The notes beneath the pieces were generated by a model. It was not told where the DNA came from and searched no databases. It worked only from the letters and a program-made list of their open reading frames with translations. 64,000 nucleotides of DNA. Origin: Pisolithus tinctorius. Lineage: Eukaryota > Basidiomycota > Agaricomycetes > Boletales > Pisolithaceae. Of the stretch, positions 36,609 to 47,800 are shown piece by piece. The DNA is taken from positions 1,550,001 through 1,614,000 of the forward strand of contig JANFAH010000004.1 in assembly GCA_024663395.1 (NCBI GenBank), in the 5' to 3' direction. Each line of letters begins with the position of its first letter. Position 1 is the stretch's first letter. A program made the position numbers and the translations under genes.

Positions 36609-36616
36609 CACGTGAC
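36609..36616. promoter_or_regulatory. CACGTGAC element in the promoter shared with the Spo12-like gene
   Basis: Sits 102 bp upstream of the Spo12-like ATG and 36 bp from the proposed start of the divergent unknown gene. A second CACGTG core (36586-36591) lies 20 bp away, making a paired site. Confidence 0.45.
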
Positions 36617-36717
36617 CCTCGACGCGTTTCTAGCTTGGTTTCCAGTTGACTTTTGAACCAGTCCTTGATACACCGCTACTGCACCTGTCAAGCACACACA
36701 GATAGTGCATATCGACG

Positions 36718-37240
36718 ATGTCCACGCCTTCAACTCCCGGTGACTCTCCTGCTCCAATCCAGCCGATGCACAATCCTTCACAAGCAGCCCATATCGTAGT
36801 CCCACAAGGACCACTGGGTAACGCCACGAACGGGGCCGTGAACGGGTTGGGGGCTAAGGCTCTATTGGCGAAGAGGATGGCGAAGGGCAGGTGGGTCCTC
36901 AGATCAACCATCTCCCTCCGAGAGAACTGACTTGCTTCAGCCACCCGCAATTTGTGTCACCCACGGATGACCTGCTCACTCCAGTTACTAAAAAGTTGAC
37001 CGCTGCAAAGCAAAAGCACTTCGTGAAGTAAGCGCTAGGCGAATCCGTTTCCCATTGCGCCTTATGACCTCTTGCAGGGAGGTGAAACCCATTGGCGACC
37101 TTTTTGGCTCCAAGGAGCGATCCTCCGAGGAACGGGCAAACGAGAGCGATGCCGAGTCTACAGACTCTTTGGAACTCTCGAAAGCAAAGACAACCGCAGC
37201 ATCAACTATACCAACAGACGAAGAAGAAAATCCGTTCTAA
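36718..37240 (+). CDS. Spo12-like mitotic exit protein
   Basis: Small, mostly disordered protein of about 125 residues. After removal of two introns the central motif reads HPQFVSPTDDLLTPVTKKL, matching the Spo12 core (a DxLLSPxTxKL-type sequence). Yeast Spo12 acts in the nucleolus in the early-anaphase release (FEAR) of Cdc14 phosphatase, and the core Ser/Thr-Pro sites are Cdk targets. Here both S-P and T-P are present. The first intron uses donor GTGGGT and the second GTAAGC. The acidic C-terminus ends DEEENPF. Identification rests on the one short motif plus size. Confidence 0.72.
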
Positions 37241-37497
37241 GCCAAGATAGACATCTTTCTGATGGTAGACGTTGTGTAAGAGCTAGCGCTTCGATTCCCT
37301 CCCTTCCATTACCTGTCGTATTATTGCTCGTTGGTTGTCTCGCTAAATGTTGTCCTGTACTACGTGTCTCTGTATGTGGGTATCCTTTTTGTCTCTGATT
37401 GTGTTTCTGTATCAAAGTCACTTTGTTTCCCACGTAAAGCACTGCACCCGTCAGCTCAGGGAACGACCTTCGCTCTCTCGCTCATAACCTAGGCGTC

Positions 37498-38295
37498 ATG
37501 TCAGAGCAACTCAATGAACTTGGCCCAATTGACATGGCTCTCAGTGCCGAAGAGATCGATGATCTCGTTTCGCAGTTCAGGTTGCGGACCTCAGATCGGC
37601 GACTCTCACATCAGTCAGCACATGTCTCGTTTCTTGCCCCGCGCTCACCTCACTCAGGCAGATACAAAAGTTCTTTCGTGAACTGCCTCGCATCACCGAA
37701 GCGGAATTAACAGCAGACGGGAAACATGGTGAGGTTCAATCCACACTTCCCTCTATGACTTATACTCAGGGGATTCAGATGCGGCCTGTCCCATATGTTT
37801 CAATGCCTTCGTTGCCGTCCTCGCAGAGGAGGAGACAGCGAGGGCCATGGATTCACCTGCTCGTCCTGCGGAGGAGTTAGGTGTGACGAGATTACAAAAG
37901 ACATGTGGACATATGTTCTGCCGCAAGGAGTTGAGCAAGCTCTGCTTCCTGGCCTTGATGGTGTAACTGATTTATCGTGATAGCATCATGAGATGGATTT
38001 CGGAGGGGGTAGGCTTTAAAACGTGCATATCTGATTTGCAGTTGACTCTGGGAACAGCATGCGTCTTGTCCAAATTGCCGAAGACCACTATTACCGGACG
38101 CGGAACGCCGCGAAAGCGAGCCTCGGCCAACGGCGAGCGACTGGTTTCTTGCACGTATCGCCGATTCTGGTATAAGCGTCCGAGGTGCTAACCTTGCCTT
38201 TATTCTTCTATCGATACTAAATCTCAGTCTCTACAGGTTTGAATATTAATCAATCTCGAAGGCAGACTGGGCCTCCAGAGGGTTTGTACTCATGA
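37498..38295 (+). CDS. RING-H2 finger protein, probable E3 ubiquitin ligase
   Basis: The RING is spread over exons. CPICFNAFVAVLAEEE gives the first Cys pair, after a Pro/Glu-rich insert KTCGHMFCRK gives Cys-His-Cys, and a later exon gives IMRWISEG joined to HASCPNCRRPL with the last Cys pair. The final join uses an acceptor at GGGAACAG; the nearer acceptor would give an immediate stop. The insert between the first and second Cys pairs is longer than usual. The start MSEQLNELGPIDMALSAEEI is the first ATG, but the link from exon 1 to the RING exons is not fully resolved. The tail probably splices to end at 38295; an unspliced end at 38249 is possible. The substrate is unknown. Confidence 0.68.
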
Positions 38296-38498
38296 GCTTT
38301 TCTCAGGAGTCATTAGGAGTACCTATTTGTGGTATATCGAATAACAGTTATCTACCCCAAGAGTTCGGGGAGGTTACCCGTAGAGAAGGAATGTCATCAG
38401 AAGGTATTCATAGATGTCCAAGATGCCAATGCGATGTCAATAAGAAAGAAAGTAGATAACTAAGTGGAATTCAGTGTCCACACCCAAGAGACCACCTC

Positions 38499-41400
38499 TT
38501 AATTCCTCCTGCAGCACCTAAAGAAGTTGCGCTTAAACCAATACCACAAGCACTGTGAATCTGGTTAACCACACGATCGGTGAATGCTCAGTGGTGTACT
38601 CACCCCCATGAACCGCACAGCGGCAAGAGCAAAGGTCGAATACAAAATGACGGCGAAATAAATGTTTTGCTTGTTGCGGAGCTCATTCTGGTCCTCGACA
38701 GCATTTGCTGCGGTTTCCAGACCATTAATGTTCTCGATGGTAACAGCAAGGCCAGCATTGGTAAGCATCCAAAACGCGACGAGGCGAGTACGGAAAGTCT
38801 TATTTTGATCGTCCATCGTCGGTTTCTCGACAACTTCCTGGACTTCAATCTTGGTCACGGCACGGGTAACTGTCTCCTTGAACGCAGCGTCAACGTCCTC
38901 TTGGATACGATGGATATCTTCCACAACAGGAGCGTCGGCATCTTTGGCCTTTGACGAGGAAACCGATGGAAGTGCTTCCGCCTTGTCACTACCTTTGGTA
39001 CCCCACGAGACCTGGTAACGGTTGAGTCGCAAGTGTTGGAGTCGCTGGATCATTCACTCACGTCATGCAAGTTACAGAAGGCATAGACGTTAAGTACGTT
39101 TGTGAAACTTGGGGCCAAGCACAAGTACTGGAAGAAACTCGAGAACATGTGCCAAGGGTCGCGCTGTGGGTTGCTCAGCCACAGCCTTTTAGTACCACTG
39201 GAGGACTCACATAAAGGAATGACGCGATGAAATATATACCTGGTGAAAACAGATAGTCAGAACGACGCAGGAATAGCGATTTGGTCGACATACCAAAGGT
39301 AGATACCATGGCAGCGATAAGAGCGCCGACGGGAGGAGTAAAGAACGTTAAAATGACTTCGGTGGTCGTCTTGTTTTGCAACTCGGAGGGTATGTTCTAA
39401 TACATGGTCGGTGATCCGCATCAGTTGAACCACATGAAATTGATGCTCACTGCAAAGGCTACTATGGTCAACCAGAATGAGCATATCAGCAAGTACACTG
39501 CAAGCACTGCATACACCCTTGCACTTCATTAACAAACATTAATCAGTCTGGATCCCTACCCCTTACCATAAGGTTATTGAGTAGGCAGTTCGCTCTCCCT
39601 TGGGCCTATTGCCAAGAGCAAGGACAAACTTAGGTGACGGATGAGTCAACAACAACAGAGTGCACCGATAGGGACTCACCTGCAATGCAAGGAAGGCAAG
39701 ATATATCCATTTCAGTGCCAGGTTTACCCAATGTGTCTATACAGGGATCAGGCGCCAGTCTATTGCACCAAAGCAACCATAACACGCACGATTGTTGCAG
39801 TCCCGAAGATGATGATGTTCTGGGATGGCAAGAGATCGATGATAATACTGAACGTCAACCAGATGTTGGCCAAAGCGAACCAGGAAAAGATCAACGAAAA
39901 GATGTTATACTATGCATTCGTTGGCACGTAAGGCTAGTATCAACAAACGGGAGACATACCAGTGCCTGGATGTGGAAGAAGAACATCCGGATAATTCCGT
40001 GGCCAGAACGATACAACTGGAAAAAGCCGACGAGGGCGTACTGCGGATAACGTTCTCAGTTGGGTTGTGCTGTTTATAAACGGTACACTTACAACCGAAG
40101 CAGCAAACGAACCATTCAGCCAACGGCGACGCTGCCCAATCAATTCAGCAGCAGATTCAGGCACGTCGGTTTCAGCCTTCGACGGCTTGACGTATGTTAG
40201 AGTCCATCGGTCACCAGCCTTGGCGACCAACTCAAAACAGAGGATTCGGTCTTCAGCCAAGAACATATTCTTTGTGAAGATATTCATGCCATAAATACCC
40301 TTAGAGCCAAGGCGGTCGGCCAGAGAGTGATCGCCATGGAAATACTGCTCCAGAGGGCGGCCCAGGATTGCACGGTACCGGTATGCAGAGAACGCACCGG
40401 GCAGCACAGACACGTAACCAAAGCTGCTCTCCAGTGGCTTATCTAAAAGAAATTATGAGCACCAGGCCAAAGTACAAAAAAAAAAACTACATACCAAGGA
40501 TGTTGGACATTTTATACTCGAAATTCTGAGCAGCCACCAAAGGGTTAAGAAGCTTCCTTCCCCCTTCAATCATCGCGTGAATTTCACCGCAACAACCACC
40601 GAGATGAGGATCGTTATAGAAGGCCTCCCAAAGATAATAGATTGACTTGTGACCGGGTTTTGTTCCCGCATCGATAAGAACACAAGTCTCAGGCTAACAG
40701 ACTGTGTGAACGCATCGTAAAAACGTGCTTCATCCACACTTACATTGATCATCCTGCCAATGGCATTGAACAGCCAACGGTGAGAGTTGATCTTCTTCTG
40801 GTTCTTGGCTTTTAAGACGAGGATAATTTGGACCGGGACAAGGTTGTTGGGATCGTTGTCGTGAGGCAACACCAGTTGAGGAGTGGCGTCAACAGAAAGT
40901 TGAGTCGTGTACTATCACCAGGGGATCAGTGCCAAAATATAGAAAGCTAGACGCAACAGACCTCAAAAATGTGTGCCACGGTATCCTTCCCATCGACTTG
41001 CTTTTTCATCACACCATCTTGGTAAACACCCACAGTTGCAAGAATATCAAGCACGCTCTTGTCCATCGGTTCCAGACCATCGACAATCAAAGCAACGACG
41101 ATTCTCTGCCAGCCAGGCATGCCCTCTTCGGCAACGCGCCTCCAATACTTGGACTGCTTTGTCCTACAGATGTCGCGAATGTTCAACATGACACCGTGTA
41201 ATGTACGGGCATACAGCGTCTTGTCCTCATTGTAGGATGTCACGGCGATGAGCAAATCTGTTTGTCGGCCATAAATCTTTGTGCGTAAAGACCACCCATT
41301 AGCCTCGGAAAAATCATCAGGGTCAACAGTAGCTGCGCTGTACCGCATGTGACTAAGCGCAGACATGAGCGCCAAGAACAGACCATAATGGCTCCATCAA

Positions 41401-41926
41401 ATACTCACGAGAACTCAGTGGTATTGGTCTTGGAGTATTTTGCCTCGATCGCGTTGTAGACGGGAGTAGGAACAGGGTATTCGGTGATGAAGTTACCCTT
41501 CGTCAGTTTAACCTTGCGAGTAACCCCCCGTTTGATGGTCTGACGACGTCTCCAAGCCGTCTCTGCTCCCGTCGACTGGGCCGACGGAGGACGGACAAAA
41601 GGGTCGCCATAGGCTGAGGGATCAACAGGACTGGAGAAACATCGAAGTATATCAAGATCCGAAGGGCCCAAAACACTTCTAAAAAAAAACGCGACTTACC
41701 CAGGAGGGTAGAAACCACCAGCATTGTAGGGTTCACCACCTGTCAAAGGAAGTTTTTCCGAGTAATCGTCGTCGGGATAGTTGGTACCAAATTCGCGAGG
41801 AAGGGTAGTGGTACTCTCGAAAGGAGAGCCCTGGGGGTGGTCATAAGTACGCGCAGGCTCTTGGAAGTGAGTGTGGCGCGGACGGTCAGCGAATGGGTCG
41901 CCGTAATGCTCGTCCTGGGAAGCCAT
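38499..41926 (-). CDS. Chitin synthase (division 1, GT2 family)
   Basis: Integral plasma-membrane enzyme polymerising UDP-GlcNAc into chitin. A hydrophilic N-terminus ([18 protein letters not shown]) leads to the chitin-synthase N domain ([20 protein letters not shown]) and catalytic blocks: [45 protein letters not shown], then [12 protein letters not shown] with the catalytic EDR, and [12 protein letters not shown] with the QRRRW product-binding motif. Several transmembrane helices follow (about 40100-38600). The last exon is reached by an intron at about 38600-38555 and gives [17 protein letters not shown] with TAA at 38499-38501, a Cys/Arg tail typical of division 1 enzymes. There is no myosin or DEK_C domain, so it is not class V/VII. 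The exact class (I-III) is not settled. Confidence 0.94.
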
Positions 41927-42831
41927 GTCTGTACGAGACGGCTGAAAAGACGGAGAGAAAAAACTGGACAGTGGTCCTGCAGAGAAACCCAGAAAAGCGT
42001 GGGCGGTTGAGCTCGGTAGGAGACGAACTCAAGAGAGGGTTGTGAACGAACACAAAGCCCTCGAGGTCGCGGATTTGTACAGAATGCGATGCCAAAGTGG
42101 CGATGTGTTATACACTGCCAAACCAGGACCCCCGACACCGCAAGAAAACTATCTCCGTGTCTTCTCGGAAGGTACGTTATGAAGCTGGTCGTACACACCG
42201 TTTCTTGATGTCAGTGCAACTTTCACTTCTGTCTTGCAGACTAAGTATTAGCTCGTCGAGTTCACCTTCGCTCTGACGACTTGCAGCGAACGGACCCCGA
42301 ATTGGTGTACGTCGCCGATAAAATAAATACATAAAAACACCTTGAAAATAATTATTAGCATATTAATGTGTCCCGACCCGCACTTCTTCAAGTTACTGCG
42401 GATGCGGATGACAATGACCGTAACCCCTGGTAACTGCTGCATAGTTGGGAAAGTTGAAATCCCAAAATGTTTTTGGCTCGCTCATGGCCGTGTCCATTAT
42501 TGTACGTTGCAGTTTCAGCTTGTACGCCTTTTGTCGGCAAGAAAACTCCGACGCTCCGGGGACACCGGTAGTTCTGGTATCGGCCGCACTCCGCGTACGA
42601 ATGGAAAAACGAATTCGAAGCGCAGGTTCAGTGAGGAGTGCTCGCCACATTCCAGTGCTTCCATCGGTCTTCGTGGACGCTCACTAGACTGGAAGCTGCA
42701 GATGCTAACCTGTCCTTTCCACTTTGCACCATGTCATTAATATTAGCACCGCATATCCACACTTCAACAAATGGTCTATCAAGTTCCCTGCCGTCGATGG
42801 ATGGGTTTCGTGAGATGAAACGTTGACCACG
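41927..42831. other. Intergenic region upstream of chitin synthase
   Basis: 905 bp between the chitin synthase start and the COQ10 stop, both on the minus strand. It probably holds a long leader and promoter for chitin synthase. An A/T-rich patch lies at 42318-42366. Competing open stretches on both strands at 42340-42740 show no domain and overlap each other, so none is called. Confidence 0.5.
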
Positions 42832-43567
42832 TCATCTGCATCCAGGCCCGTAAACTGCTAAGCACCGTGCTTCAAACGATTTGACCAATAATTGAGATAC
42901 TTGACCGAAAACCTTGGCGGACACAACAGCATGCATAGGATTCGCAAACGCATACTCAATATCCAAAGTGACCAACGTAGGACCTTCGTCGGGTGACGTT
43001 CCAGCAGTATGACTGAGCGGAGTCTTGGACGGATGCGGAGAGTTTGGAGACACGGGTTGAAACCTCCAAACCGAATTAAGCGTCTTAAATAACGTAGACG
43101 AAGATGCTATTGCCTAGGAACGCCCTGTCACTGAATGCGCCAAAGGAAGTGAATGTTACAACCTACCTGAACTGATTCGTAAGGTTTGCATGTTACGGAG
43201 CTCACGTAGCTTTCTCGGAAGGTCAGGAAGGCGATAGTGAGTTCCGCGTGCATGAGTATCACTCCATCTTCACGTTCACTGCGGGTGGACACCCTCGAAC
43301 CAGTGCAGTAGGGCAAGAAATTGGGATAGGATTCGACGTCAGCGACGATTTGATACAAGTCGCTCGACCGGTAACTAAAATAAACAGAGGATGAGGACCA
43401 GTCTCGATGAGTAGCCAATGAACACACGGAAGAATTTTACGTTCATGGTATATCTGCGTCTCTGGACTATTGGGTGATATATTTGGAAGAGAAAAGAATG
43501 CCCTACGGTAGCAAGAACTGCGATAAGCAGAAACGAGGGCACCCCGCCGGAAAGGCTGGAACATCAT
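42832..43567 (-). CDS. coq10: Coenzyme Q-binding protein COQ10, mitochondrial START-domain protein
   Basis: Lipid-binding helper for coenzyme Q function in the respiratory chain. The N-terminus (MMFQPFRRGALVSAYRSSCY) is rich in Arg/Ser and lacks acids, a typical mitochondrial presequence. The START/polyketide-cyclase-like domain follows: YRSSDLYQIVADVESYPNFL, PYCTGSRV, LTIAFLTFRESYVSSVTC, then VWRFQPV, VTLDIEYAFANPMHAVVSA and the helix GQVSQLLVKSFEARC near the end. DVxxYxxFLPYC is the family signature. Two or three introns are needed. It ends at 42832. Confidence 0.9.
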
Positions 43568-44102
43568 GAGGTGAGTATTCATCCACGTGCACAACTGGCG
43601 CCTGGATTGTGCGGCAAAATCCAGGGTGAATACTAATTGGCAGCGCCGTTCACCAAGACCAAGACCTCACAGCGCTCTATAAACGAGTACCCGGCATGCC
43701 CGGGGTAAGATGGGCTTTAGCGATACGTAGAACAGGTACCAGTAGTTCGAAAACGGCGTTCAAAACAATATTAACTGCTGCGCACCACTCAACCGTGTTG
43801 ATCAGGTGTCAGTTTTTGCGCTGATCCGCTTACGTATAGCTGGGATATTCTGTTGATCAGAACTCAGTGCAACCCGCCCTTCGGGTGTCAGACGATCTTT
43901 GCAACGTTATAAACATGACGTTGGTCGATGTCTGATCAGAGTCCAGACTTCTGTTGCACGCCAAAAATTGAAATTTGTACCGTGGCCAATATCATTTGAA
44001 TAATTTAACTGTTGTGTAGACAGCCGGTGTGGATTTTCATCGGCTTCTTCGCAAGTACAATTCTCTTTAAAAAGAGGAAAGACTGATATGCAGGAAGAAC
44101 TA
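43568..44102. other. Intergenic region between GIS2 and COQ10
   Basis: 535 bp holding the COQ10 promoter and the 3' flank of the Gis2 gene, both genes on the minus strand. No gene, repeat or RNA seen. Confidence 0.5.
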
Positions 44103-44882
44103 TCACCCAGTAAATTCTGCATTGTCACTGCATTCTCTTGCGATCTGACGGATACGATCAGATGATGGTACGATCAAAACAACCATAGGGCTCACGTGTC
44201 CTTCTTGCCCGCACTTGTAACAGGTCTTGTTCTTATTGGCATTGGCATTGGTCCCGGTGGGTACCCCGTCCGCAACTGTGGTTCCAAGGGTTGCGAGACA
44301 ATCCCTGTATTAGATTTGTTATTTGAGTTCCGAGAATGAATTTCCCCTGCGGCACGTTTACCTTGCCATATGATTTGGCCCTCCACAACGATAACATTTG
44401 ACAGGGGGCAAGGCTGACATATTCAGACCACGTCCCGGGGGTGGGGCACGAAAGCCTAGCCCGAGACCAGCGCCGCTGCCAGGGCAAACTCGGGCAACGT
44501 GTCCAAAACGGCCGCAGTTCTGGCAACATTGAGATATGAACTGAGAGATCAGTTTGAGTGACGATGAATCAGCTTACGTAGCACTTTTGATTTCCAGATC
44601 CGCCCTGAACCCTTAAGCTAGGGCATTCCGCTTGAATATGTCCGACACCGCCGCATGAGTAGCACTGCTTTGCGGCCACGGAACGAGGCGAAGGACAGGC
44701 CGAGGACTCGTGTCCCGGTTGACGGCAATTATAACAGAGGCGTTGCTCCGAAGAGCAATTCTCAGCTATATGGCCCACTGCACCACGACGCGGTTGTTAT
44801 AAAACACATGTTAACTCCAGGAAGTAGATCACTTGCAATCTCCACATTTAAAGCACCCCTTCCGAGAAAACTGGTAGGCCAT
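44103..44882 (-). CDS. Gis2/CNBP-type zinc-knuckle RNA-binding protein
   Basis: Cytosolic single-stranded nucleic-acid binder linked to translation and stress granules. Splicing gives six CCHC knuckles: CFKCGDLGHIAENC, CYNCRQPGHESSAC, CYSCGGVGHIQAEC, CYNCGRFGHVARVC, CYRCGGPNHMARDC and CYKCGQEGHIAREC. An RGG-like linker (APPPGRGLN) lies between knuckles four and five and an Asn/Ala-rich one before the last. The first knuckle is built across a GC-AG intron (44778-44836) and the last across a GTGAGC intron. Six knuckles is close to the seven of yeast Gis2 and animal CNBP. Stop TGA at 44103-44105. Confidence 0.9.
44778..44836 (-). other. GC-AG intron in the Gis2 gene
   Basis: 59-nt intron with donor GCAAGT and acceptor GTGCAG. 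Splicing joins CGD and LGHIAENC, giving a perfect CCHC knuckle. No GT donor nearby restores the frame. GCAAGT is the usual consensus for the minor GC donor class. Confidence 0.85.
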
Positions 44883-47800
44883 ATCTACAACACTCCAAGA
44901 GAAAAAGATTAGACAGGGATAGGCAAGGAAAAACAGGTCAAACAAACCTCTTCACTTCCCGCTTCCGACTAACCGCAATACTTTACTTCCCACCTCCGAC
45001 TTGACGAGACGAGGGTGATGATAATGAGTGTCGACTGGCCCCAATATTGAGCGGAGCAATGTCATGCATCTCCCCCTACACTTGCCGCCTGCCCTGAAGC
45101 GGCAACAGATCACGTCAAATCAAATTTAAATTTATTAGACCATCTACCTAGTAATCGTTGGTAGAGTCAGCCAATCGTACCCTGTTCCCGAGCATCGAGC
45201 ATCGGAATCATTCAAATTCGAGATCGTCGCACTACCTGTAAAAGAAACATTGGACACAGGGGGGGAAATGGGTAGAGTCCACAGTCCAGCCACCTCTGAC
45301 GTAGCTTCTTTCAGTCCCTCCGAGCACCTACTAGCACCCCAAGATCATGATGGACTTCCATCCATATCCAGCGTGACCAGCCCTTTTTTTCGCTCGTTTA
45401 TTTGTATCTCAAACATTCAGCTCCGCCTTATCGATAGCCGGGCAACATTCTTGGCTGACCTTGTGTTTTTTTCTAGATATGGGACGTGATGATGCAGCGC
45501 CTCCGAACTCATATAAACCACGTCTAGGCGATCATCGTTCAACTGGGACCCACAACCCCCGTCTGCAGATTGTCATATTCAGGTAGGCTGTAGGCCGTAC
45601 TTTGTCATTTATGATCCTTGACCAGGGCCAGGTCCCACCTCCCAGCGGCTAGCCGACCTTCGCTCGCTGGCGTCCATCGCGCTTCTTGTGAGGGTGCAGA
45701 GCGGCTTCCCGTCAGGTTTGTCCACGTTTCTTTGCCAACTTCTGCGGTGCCTCAAAGTCTTCCTCCATCGACTTAGAACCACAAATTCTCTCGCGACACC
45801 GTTCCCCATCCTCACAACAAGCGTCGTACGAGCGACCTAAGAACGGCTCATCGTATGGGATGGGGTCCGACACCGTCTGAAGGTGAGTCACTGAGCGGTC
45901 TCTCGCTTGTCTCTAGGCTGAAAATTGATTGTGTGCACAGACTGTCGTTCCTTCCGTGCTGTAATATCCAACTGAACTCTCCTTCCTGCGCCGTATCCGT
46001 TTAAGTATACTTGGAGGTTAATTGCATCTGATCATGCTTAAAGCTGGCACATGTAACCTAGGGTGATTATGGATAGTTACAAGTCTCGCAGATATGGACT
46101 GTTCGCATTGCATGCACATATGCACATAAATTCGACTCGCTTTGCGCAAAGCTGACACAATCAATGATTGCATGAGCGCTGAGTTGTTCCGAAGAGCTTC
46201 AATGATAATCTTCCCAGTACATAAACTCCAAGAAGTTGCACGTATGGAAAATTGGAAACAACTCCAACTATAGCCATAAGAGAAGATAAGAAAAAACGTA
46301 CATTTACATTATAAGTTCAATAAGGTCAACGCGTTCAACACGACGTCCGAAGTTGGAACTCAATGCTGATGGCAACCACCCAGGACATGAAGTGACCATT
46401 AATTGTTAACCGGCACATGCTGTTTCCTTTCGGAAATAGACTCGTGAGTTCTCCCTTAACCAGGAGCGAGCTTCTCCTTCTCCAGCAGGTGACCGGCACC
46501 GCCTAGTGATCACTGCACTGGTGTAATCTACATGTAATGTCATGACAGATCCATGCACCCGATCCCAAGCTCAGGTGAATGTGTATCTCGTCCACACACA
46601 TGTCTGTGGCTGATCCCCCTGGATAGTTCATGCTGTGAGAGAAAGCACTGTCCTTGCCACTCTCTTCTCCTCTTCGAACAGACGCCCAGAAGCGAAATGG
46701 CACGATTGACCTCTGACATCAATATCTGTCTAACTCTACCAAAGTTCGTACCACGTTTCCACTGAAAGGGTTACAGAAGTACTTTTCGTCTAACGTTCTT
46801 TCACTTGCTGGAGGTTAGTACTCCCGATATCAACACCAGCGGAGAATTTCGCATGCCTCTTGACGGAACAGGCGCGCCAAATCCTGCATACTTTCCATTA
46901 TTACACATCGCAGTGAATACGCTAGTCCCCGAGTCCTTCTCGGTCGGGCCAGCCCAAGAGTCCACGTTCTCGTGGCTATCGAAACTGTTCAGCTCTACGA
47001 AGGGGAGGACGGATAGCGTTCCTAACCGGAACACTCGGATATCTCGGAAGACATTAGTTTGGTTTCTTTTCTTCAATATGGACCAATGATGGCACGGACA
47101 CAACTGAAAACCTTCCTAGAACATTTTGTTTCTGTAACCCAGGTGACGCTGTTATTTCAGGGGAGTGGACTTACCCATCTGCGATCCCGCCAATAACTTG
47201 TCTCGATTGCTATTGACAGCCAGAGGATAAGGAGCGACGATCTTGAGAGAGTTCTTTCCGGGTGGAACGAGGATGTCCGCTAAATACCAATCCATGTCTC
47301 CTGGTGCTCCAGTGGGTGGACGCTTGGCGGAAAAGAGAAGTGTACGAAACTTGTGTTAAGTGTGGCCAGAAGTTTTCCGAAAATTACATTGTGAATGCAA
47401 GGCGACATGAAGGATAGATGTGTGGAAGATGATCCACACTACTTCCCTCAGTTTGGGGAATACCTTCCCAAACACAAGCGCTCAGATTCTGCCCAGTCGG
47501 ATGGCAGGAATCGTTTCATCTCTAGTCTCTCACCAGGTTTCTTGAAGTACAGTCACACATCAGTCCCCTGTTTCCATTAACATTGATCCCAAGCGCCACA
47601 GGTTCGACGGCGAGGGTCGATCACTCTCGAAGGTTTGGCTTTTGATTTTGTCGTGAACTCGGTGCACTATCATCGCAGTCTAGATAATAGCGCCTGCTAG
47701 TCAAGTTGGGTGGTTCATATGTAACCCTGTGTTTGCTGCAAGGCTAGAACGGCACGGAAAGACAATAACACGGACACCTTGCGGTTTTGGACAGGTAAAT

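Noticed and set aside
46805..47089. Plus-strand open stretch of about 94 codons in the island
   Set aside because: It begins with TTG, not ATG, competes with an open minus-strand frame over the same bases, and has no domain or splice partners.
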